Shown here: positions 5,477-9,739 of the stretch, piece after piece
How positions within the stretch are numbered: the first letter of the stretch is position 1
Layout of the letters: each line of letters begins with the position of its first letter
Assembly (NCBI GenBank): GCA_964428895.1
Contig: CAYRZU010000094.1
Coordinates: 1 to 9,739 of the forward strand
DNA length: 9,739 nt
Source of the DNA: HyVt-337 sp964428895
Lineage (GTDB): Bacteria; Planctomycetota; Phycisphaerae; SM23-33
Direction of reading: 5' to 3'
The notes under the pieces: model-generated
Database searches by the model: none
The model's input: the letters and a program-made list of their open reading frames with translations, nothing else
What the model was told of the DNA's origin: nothing
Program-made: the position numbers and the translations under genes

Positions 5477-6003
5477 CCCCCGTGGCTGGCCGAGCCGGCC
5501 GCCTGAGTGGGGTAGATCTGATGCATGGTCGCCAGTTGCCGCAACTGCGCCCAGTGCGTGCGGTGATGGTCCGCCACACTAGTGAGCTGGCGCCGCATGG
5601 CCTTGGCGGACACCAGGTGGGCCAGCGCCGTGAAGAACGCGGCGGCCTGTTCCTCAACAACGGCGGCCCGGCTGATCAACTGATCGGTGGACTCCTCGCC
5701 GGTCAGCTCGGCCATGGGATCGAACTGGGGCATATCGTTGTCGCCCCCGGACATCAATTGCATCGAAAGGGGGCTGCTCTTGGCGGCTTGGCCAACACCG
5801 TTGGCCTCCAGCGCCGCAGAGAGTTCCGAATGAAGCTGGCTGACCGTCAGTTGGTCGCCGCGAGTCTGATCGGTGAGCTGCTCAAACAGCCACTTGGCGT
5901 CGGCGCTGTCGCAATGGGCGGACGCGTGGCTATAGAAACGGTAACTATTGCGGTGGAAGTTCTTAGCGAACACAAAGAGCTTGTCAATCCCGTATGGCGT
6001 CAT
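5473..6003 (-). CDS. Ferritin-like (rubrerythrin-type) domain protein, paralogue 3, ligands replaced by His/Asp (176 aa)
   Basis: It aligns with the other two paralogues: F-x-K-N-F-H-R-N-S-Y-R-F-Y in helix A (12-24), LTGEESTDQLI (100-110) matching LTGQETADEI of paralogue 1, and VEEQAAAFFTALA (116-128) matching helix C of paralogue 2. At the expected ligand positions it has His17 for Glu, Thr47 for Glu, Asp50 for His, Glu117 kept, His147 for Glu and His150 kept. A canonical di-iron site is gone, but H/D/E/H/H could still hold a metal of another kind; this is inference from an alignment made by eye. The start is set by GGAAAGGA (6012-6019), eight bases from the ATG. The frame is open back to 6048, which I reject for lack of a binding site. 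It lies 85 bases downstream of the histidine kinase gene on the same strand, so co-transcription is likely. A His/Ser/Gly-rich tail ends the protein. Confidence 0.77.
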   Translation of the reverse strand: MTPYGIDKLFVFAKNFHRNSYRFYSHASAHCDSADAKWLFEQLTDQTRGDQLTVSQLHSELSAALEANGVGQAAKSSPLSMQLMSGGDNDMPQFDPMAELTGEESTDQLISRAAVVEEQAAAFFTALAHLVSAKAMRRQLTSVADHHRTHWAQLRQLATMHQIYPTQAAGSASHGG

Positions 6004-6088
6004 GGAATAAATCCTTTCCAACAGTGTGTCGGAACCGGCCGAGCCCAACTTCAGCCCGGATTGGACGGGCCCCGCAGAAAAACCCCAC

Positions 6089-8737
6089 TCAGCGGCCCGG
6101 AGGAGTCAGCGGAAGCGTGATGGTGAACGTGCTGCCGCTGCCGTCGGTGGTGACGGTCACCGTGCCCCCGTGCATTTCCGTGAAGTGCTTGACCACGGTC
6201 AACCCCAGCCCCATGCCATGCTTCATCTTGCCGATCGAACCGGAGGTGTGCTTCAGGACATCCTCGGTGCTGTAGAAGGGCGTAAAGATGTTCGGCAGGT
6301 CGCTCGGTGAGATGCCCGGACCTTGGTCGGTAACGGTCACTTGCACGCCCCCATCGCCGGCGCGCAAAGCTGCGACCCGAATGGTTCCCCCCTCAGGGGT
6401 GAATTTGACGGCGTTGCCGAGAAGGTTCTCGATCACGTCGTGGATCTTGTGTGGATCGACCAGGAGAAGGGGAATCCCGTCTTCCTGCTGGACCTCCAGG
6501 TGTTGGCGACGTTCCTCAACAAAGGGGCGGCAATCGGCGTGGACCCGTTCGAGGATTTCCGACAACGCGACCTGCTTCAGATTCAGTTGTTCGCCGTAGC
6601 CTTCCTCCGGCATCAGCTTGAACATCGATTGAACGATCTCACTGAGGCGACGGGCCTTGGTCTCCATCTTGCGAATGGCGCTCTTGAGTTTGGCAGCGTC
6701 TTCGACGGGCTCCATCAGTTTCGGAACGGCCATGATGTAACTGAGCGGCGTGCGCAGCTCATGGCCCGCCACTTGAATGAACTTGCTCTTGAGCTCACTG
6801 GACCGGGCCAGTTCTTCCTCGATCTCCCTGCGCTCGGTGATGTCCTGGATCATCCCCACGGACCGGACCAGCTTGCCCGAAGCGTCCCGGAGATGCTTGC
6901 ACTCCTCACGCACATAACGAACCGCACCGGTGTCTCCGCGGACGATCCGGTGCTCGATCTCGTAGTGATCCTTTCCCTCCCGGGCCGAGCCCAGGTAGGC
7001 TTCGTCGACAATCGCCCGATCGTCCGGATGGACGGCCGCCAGGAACGTCTCATAAACCGGTTCGAAGTTCTCCGGGGAGAGGCCCAGGATGCGGTAAGTC
7101 TCGTCGGACCAGATCAGACGGTCGTTAATCAGGTCCCGTTCCCAACTGCCGACGCCGGCAATGGCCTGCGACTCATTGAGCAGAGCCTCAGAGGCCTGCA
7201 AGGCCTCCTCGGCCCGGATGCGGCCGACGATATCCCAGGCCATGTTGGCCAGGTCCGAGACAATCTTGACATCTTCATCGTCGTAGTCGGTCTTCTTGTT
7301 GCCCACTCCCAGAATCGCCACGATCTTGCCGCCGCGATACACGGGGACCACCAGTTCGCGGATCACCGGGGCGTGGCCGTCCGGCATGCCTTTGCGGTGA
7401 GGGAGGCTGGCGTAATCGTTGTGGATCACGGGGCGACCTTCTCGCACACAGTCCACCCAGACGCCCGCCTGGTCGATCGGGTAGTGCGATCCCTTCCCTT
7501 CGGCTTTGCAGAGGTGCTCCAGCGTATTGGTCGACCAGGCGTGGAGGGTCAACGTCACCTGGTCGGCCTCAACGAAATGATAGAAGCCGATCTCGCTGTC
7601 GGTCAGCCGTTCGGTTTCATCCAGGAACGCCTGCAACAGGTCGTCAACGGAATGGCCGATCGCAAACCCCGACAGCCGCAACTCCGCGGCAATGGAATCC
7701 TCCCGCCGTTTTCGGTCGGTAATGTCGTGAGCAACACCCTCCATCGCCACCACCGTTCCCTCGTCCCCGCGGACGGAGCTCTCCGACACTTGCAGCCACC
7801 GCGTGGATCCGTCCTTGTGGTAGATCTGGAGCTCATAGGGGGGCCGCTGGACGCCGCTCAAGCCCTCGGCCGTGTGCATTTCAACATCCTGATTGACCGG
7901 ATGGTCCGTCGGGTACTCGCTGAAATGGGTCATAAACTCCTTGGGCTCATAGCCCAGCACGCCCGTAATCGACGGCGAGACGTAGGTGAAATTCCCCTCC
8001 ACGTTATGGCGGTACAGGAACGTCTCGACCAGGTTCCCCACCAGCCGTTCGTGCGTGGCCGTGCCTTCCCGTAGGTCCTGAAGCGTTGTCGCCAGATGCT
8101 TGTGAACGACGGACAGGGCGACAATGATCACCACGATCGTCATCAGGAACGCGACGGCCGAGAGGCTCCAGGCCCGCGCAGACATGGCGTACTCGCCGAT
8201 ATGAAAGGCCGTCGCGGGTTCGCCGCTATCGGTTGGGAACAGGACAACCCCCGTGACCACCACCAAAGAACCAACAAGGGCGATCACGACCGCACTGATC
8301 GCACCGGCAACCAGTCCTGACCGAGTGCCCAAGGCAATCGCCGTCATGATCGCGAACACCGATAGCAGCATGATGCCCCCGCCCACCAGCCCGTAGACGA
8401 CCAGGCCCACCACGCCGGCGACCAAGAGATTGCCCAGCAACAGGCACGCGCACACGCCGTAGGACAAACGCTTTCGAAGAATCGCCCCGGTAACGGCAAT
8501 CACGCCGATGCCAATGTGAACGACAAAGATCGGGTGCCAGCCCTGCTGAGAGATGCGGGCCAGGGAGAATACCACCGCCAACGGCGCCAAACGCCCGAAC
8601 CAGAGCAACCCCGTTTCGACCAACCGGCGGCGGACGGCGCGAATCTCAGACGTCGCCGCGTCGTCAGTACGATTCTGGTCTTTGGCTGTTTCATTCACGG
8701 TGCAACTCTTATCACTCGCCACCCAAGAACTGAACAA
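6089..8737 (-). CDS. Orphan multi-sensor histidine kinase: membrane region, PAS, GAF, PAS, HisKA, HATPase (882 aa)
   Basis: A membrane sensor kinase. A charged N-terminus is followed by about seven hydrophobic segments (about 44-212, with a short loop near 167-190), a MASE-like membrane sensory region. PAS 1 covers about 231-342, ending in the PAC-type GVAHDITDRKRRE. A GAF domain of the 'EIGFYHF...GKGSHYPI' type covers about 362-508. PAS 2 of the PAS_3 kind covers about 517-638 and ends with MIQDITERREIEEEL. In HisKA the phosphorylated histidine is His659 in GHELRTPLS. The ATPase domain has the N box NLLGNAVKFTPEGG (771-784), the G1 box TDQGPGIS (803-810) and the G2 box GMGLGLTVVKHF (841-852). 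There is no receiver or output domain, and no response regulator gene is in the window. The start is probably TTG at 8737, with AGGA four bases upstream; GTG at 8698 is an alternative. Ferritin-like gene 3 follows on the same strand, which suggests the kinase senses or controls something linked to that cluster. Confidence 0.95.
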   Translation of the reverse strand: MFSSWVASDKSCTVNETAKDQNRTDDAATSEIRAVRRRLVETGLLWFGRLAPLAVVFSLARISQQGWHPIFVVHIGIGVIAVTGAILRKRLSYGVCACLLLGNLLVAGVVGLVVYGLVGGGIMLLSVFAIMTAIALGTRSGLVAGAISAVVIALVGSLVVVTGVVLFPTDSGEPATAFHIGEYAMSARAWSLSAVAFLMTIVVIIVALSVVHKHLATTLQDLREGTATHERLVGNLVETFLYRHNVEGNFTYVSPSITGVLGYEPKEFMTHFSEYPTDHPVNQDVEMHTAEGLSGVQRPPYELQIYHKDGSTRWLQVSESSVRGDEGTVVAMEGVAHDITDRKRREDSIAAELRLSGFAIGHSVDDLLQAFLDETERLTDSEIGFYHFVEADQVTLTLHAWSTNTLEHLCKAEGKGSHYPIDQAGVWVDCVREGRPVIHNDYASLPHRKGMPDGHAPVIRELVVPVYRGGKIVAILGVGNKKTDYDDEDVKIVSDLANMAWDIVGRIRAEEALQASEALLNESQAIAGVGSWERDLINDRLIWSDETYRILGLSPENFEPVYETFLAAVHPDDRAIVDEAYLGSAREGKDHYEIEHRIVRGDTGAVRYVREECKHLRDASGKLVRSVGMIQDITERREIEEELARSSELKSKFIQVAGHELRTPLSYIMAVPKLMEPVEDAAKLKSAIRKMETKARRLSEIVQSMFKLMPEEGYGEQLNLKQVALSEILERVHADCRPFVEERRQHLEVQQEDGIPLLLVDPHKIHDVIENLLGNAVKFTPEGGTIRVAALRAGDGGVQVTVTDQGPGISPSDLPNIFTPFYSTEDVLKHTSGSIGKMKHGMGLGLTVVKHFTEMHGGTVTVTTDGSGSTFTITLPLTPPGR

Positions 8738-8849
8738 TAATCCTGCTGCGTCCCCCCGATCCTATACGTGCACAACCCGCCAACACGAATGATTCTCTCC
8801 GAACCGGGCCGCGCTGTCCAGTTCCCGCCCGCGATCATGCCCAAGTCCG
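8738..8849 (-). other. Intergenic gap between the GH28 gene and the histidine kinase gene
   Basis: A 112-base non-coding gap between two genes on the same strand. On the minus strand a weak promoter candidate for the kinase is TTCGTG, a 17-base spacer and TATAGG, about 30 bases before the TTG start. AGGA at 8741-8744 is the likely ribosome binding site. A 5-bp inverted repeat (CGGGC/GCCCG) near the GH28 stop has no T run after it, so no clear terminator is seen. Confidence 0.3.
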
Positions 8850-9739
8850 CTACGCAGGCGGCGTCTGCTTGCAGGCGTGGATATCCACGTCGGAGACGTT
8901 CTCGAGCGTGACGGCCTGCGCGCCCTCGCCGCGCGTTTCAAGGCGACTGTGGGATAGGTCGAGTCCTTCGCTGTCGTGAAGCTCCAACGCGCTGCGGGCG
9001 TCGACGCTGATCGAGCAGTTGCGGATCGACAGGTTCTTGACGTGTCGGCCCCACAGGCCCTGGCCGTTCATGTCGTCGGGGCAATTGAAGGCCATGGCCG
9101 GGCAGTAGGGGAAGTCGCGCGGGATCACGTCGATGGTGACGTTATCGAGCGTGACGTTCTCGATGGGCCGTTCCGGTAGGCCCACGAACACGCCGGCGGC
9201 TGCCGTATGGCCGCGCGAGGTAATGTTGGCCAGGTGAATGTTTCGAATCTGCGGGGTCGAGTCGATGATCTCGCGGGGGTTGGGGTCGGAGATCATCTCC
9301 TGGTTGTGCGGGGTCGCGCCGCAGGTGTAATAGAGATTCATCACGATCGGGCACATCACGTCTTCCATGATGATGTTCTCGAACCGCAAGTCCTCGAACA
9401 CGCTGTAACGGCCACGATTGCTCTTGAGGCGGATGCCGCGATCCGATCCGCGGAAGATGCAGTTGCTGACCGTCACCCGTCGCACGCCGCCGGCGCCGTC
9501 CGAGCCGAACACCACGCCGCCGTGGCCCCGCAACATGGTGCAGTTGGTGATGGTGATATTCTCGGTAGGCTTGCCGACGCGGGCGCCGTCGTCGTTCATG
9601 CCGCTCTTCATGGCCAGGCAATCATCGTTAGTGTCGAAACAGCAATTGCTCACCCGCACGCCGTTGCAGCTGTCCATGTCCAGACCGTCGCCGTTGGGGG
9701 CGCCGTTGGGGTTGCGGAACGTCACGTCGTGGACCGTCA
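8850..9739 (-). CDS. GH28 polygalacturonase-type protein, 3' part, cut by window edge
   Basis: Right-handed parallel beta-helix enzyme of glycoside hydrolase family 28, which hydrolyses alpha-1,4-galacturonosyl linkages in pectin or its fragments. About 296 residues are visible and the 5' end lies beyond the window; the reading frame is open at the edge (..VHDVTFRNPNGAP). The family motifs appear in order. N-G-D-G carries the first catalytic Asp (codon 9687-9689), N-D-D-C the next two (codons 9621-9626), R-G-H-G the conserved His, and IRLKSNRGR the Arg/Lys pair that binds the carboxylate of the substrate. N-G-D-G differs from the more common N-T-D-G. Repeating beta-helix rungs (for example ITNC, VSNC, LDNVTI, IRNCSI) follow to the end. 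The N-terminus, and so any secretion signal, cannot be judged. The family also has rhamnogalacturonan and xylogalacturonan enzymes, so exact substrate is open. Confidence 0.93.
   Translation of the reverse strand, partial: TVHDVTFRNPNGAPNGDGLDMDSCNGVRVSNCCFDTNDDCLAMKSGMNDDGARVGKPTENITITNCTMLRGHGGVVFGSDGAGGVRRVTVSNCIFRGSDRGIRLKSNRGRYSVFEDLRFENIIMEDVMCPIVMNLYYTCGATPHNQEMISDPNPREIIDSTPQIRNIHLANITSRGHTAAAGVFVGLPERPIENVTLDNVTIDVIPRDFPYCPAMAFNCPDDMNGQGLWGRHVKNLSIRNCSISVDARSALELHDSEGLDLSHSRLETRGEGAQAVTLENVSDVDIHACKQTPPA

Noticed and set aside
5482..6120. Plus-strand open frame of 212 codons opposite ferritin-like gene 3
   Set aside because: Antisense shadow. The minus-strand frame carries the paralogous sequence and a Shine-Dalgarno site.
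6323..8074. Plus-strand open frame of 583 codons opposite the histidine kinase gene
   Set aside because: It is entirely antisense to a kinase gene whose domains and catalytic motifs are unmistakable. Long antisense frames are common opposite GC-rich genes, and the product shows no coherent domain.

Overview
The window is GC-rich, densely coded bacterial chromosome. It looks like a member of the Planctomycetota or a neighbouring group, probably uncultured. This is an inference from the style of the genes: short GspG-like prepilins ending in a 'W-[IV]-Y ... I-x-A-N ... DAD ... Y' tail, a large multi-sensor histidine kinase, and carbohydrate-active genes among many hypothetical ones. No rRNA, tRNA, CRISPR array, integrase or insertion sequence was seen.

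Left part (1-2225): a doubtful 65-codon ORF, then a 120-residue three-helix membrane protein on the plus strand. This converges, six bases apart, on a 490-residue minus-strand protein that looks like a TIM-barrel glycoside-hydrolase-type enzyme of no family I can name. That gene has a perfect TATAAT eight bases before its first ATG, so its mRNA may be leaderless.

Centre (2226-6003): this is the unusual part. Three small paralogous ferritin-like (rubrerythrin-type) four-helix proteins lie on the minus strand (2226-2753, 4138-4626, 5473-6003). They alternate with two paralogous type IV/type II prepilin-like proteins on the plus strand (2962-3453, 4994-5476). Twice the arrangement is a divergent pair, ferritin-like leftward and prepilin rightward from one shared intergenic region, which suggests duplication of a two-gene cassette. 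The third ferritin-like gene converges on the second prepilin gene and shares a CTAG tetramer with it for both stop codons. A membrane-anchored ankyrin-repeat protein sits between the two cassettes. Only the middle ferritin-like protein keeps the full set of di-iron ligands; the other two have lost or replaced most of them. The 367-base region between the middle ferritin-like gene and the second prepilin gene carries a perfect TATAAT, an operator-like inverted repeat at the predicted transcript start, a row of hairpins, and a segment perfectly complementary to the ferritin-like gene's Shine-Dalgarno sequence.

Right part (6089-9739): an 882-residue orphan sensor histidine kinase (membrane region, PAS, GAF, PAS, HisKA, HATPase) lies directly upstream of the third ferritin-like gene on the same strand. 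Beyond it is the 3' part of a GH28 polygalacturonase-type beta-helix gene that runs off the right edge.

Working picture (inference): a sensor kinase, secreted pilin-like proteins and a diverged set of ferritin-like proteins may form one envelope-associated system related to metal, redox or oxidative stress. It is flanked on both sides by genes for polysaccharide breakdown.
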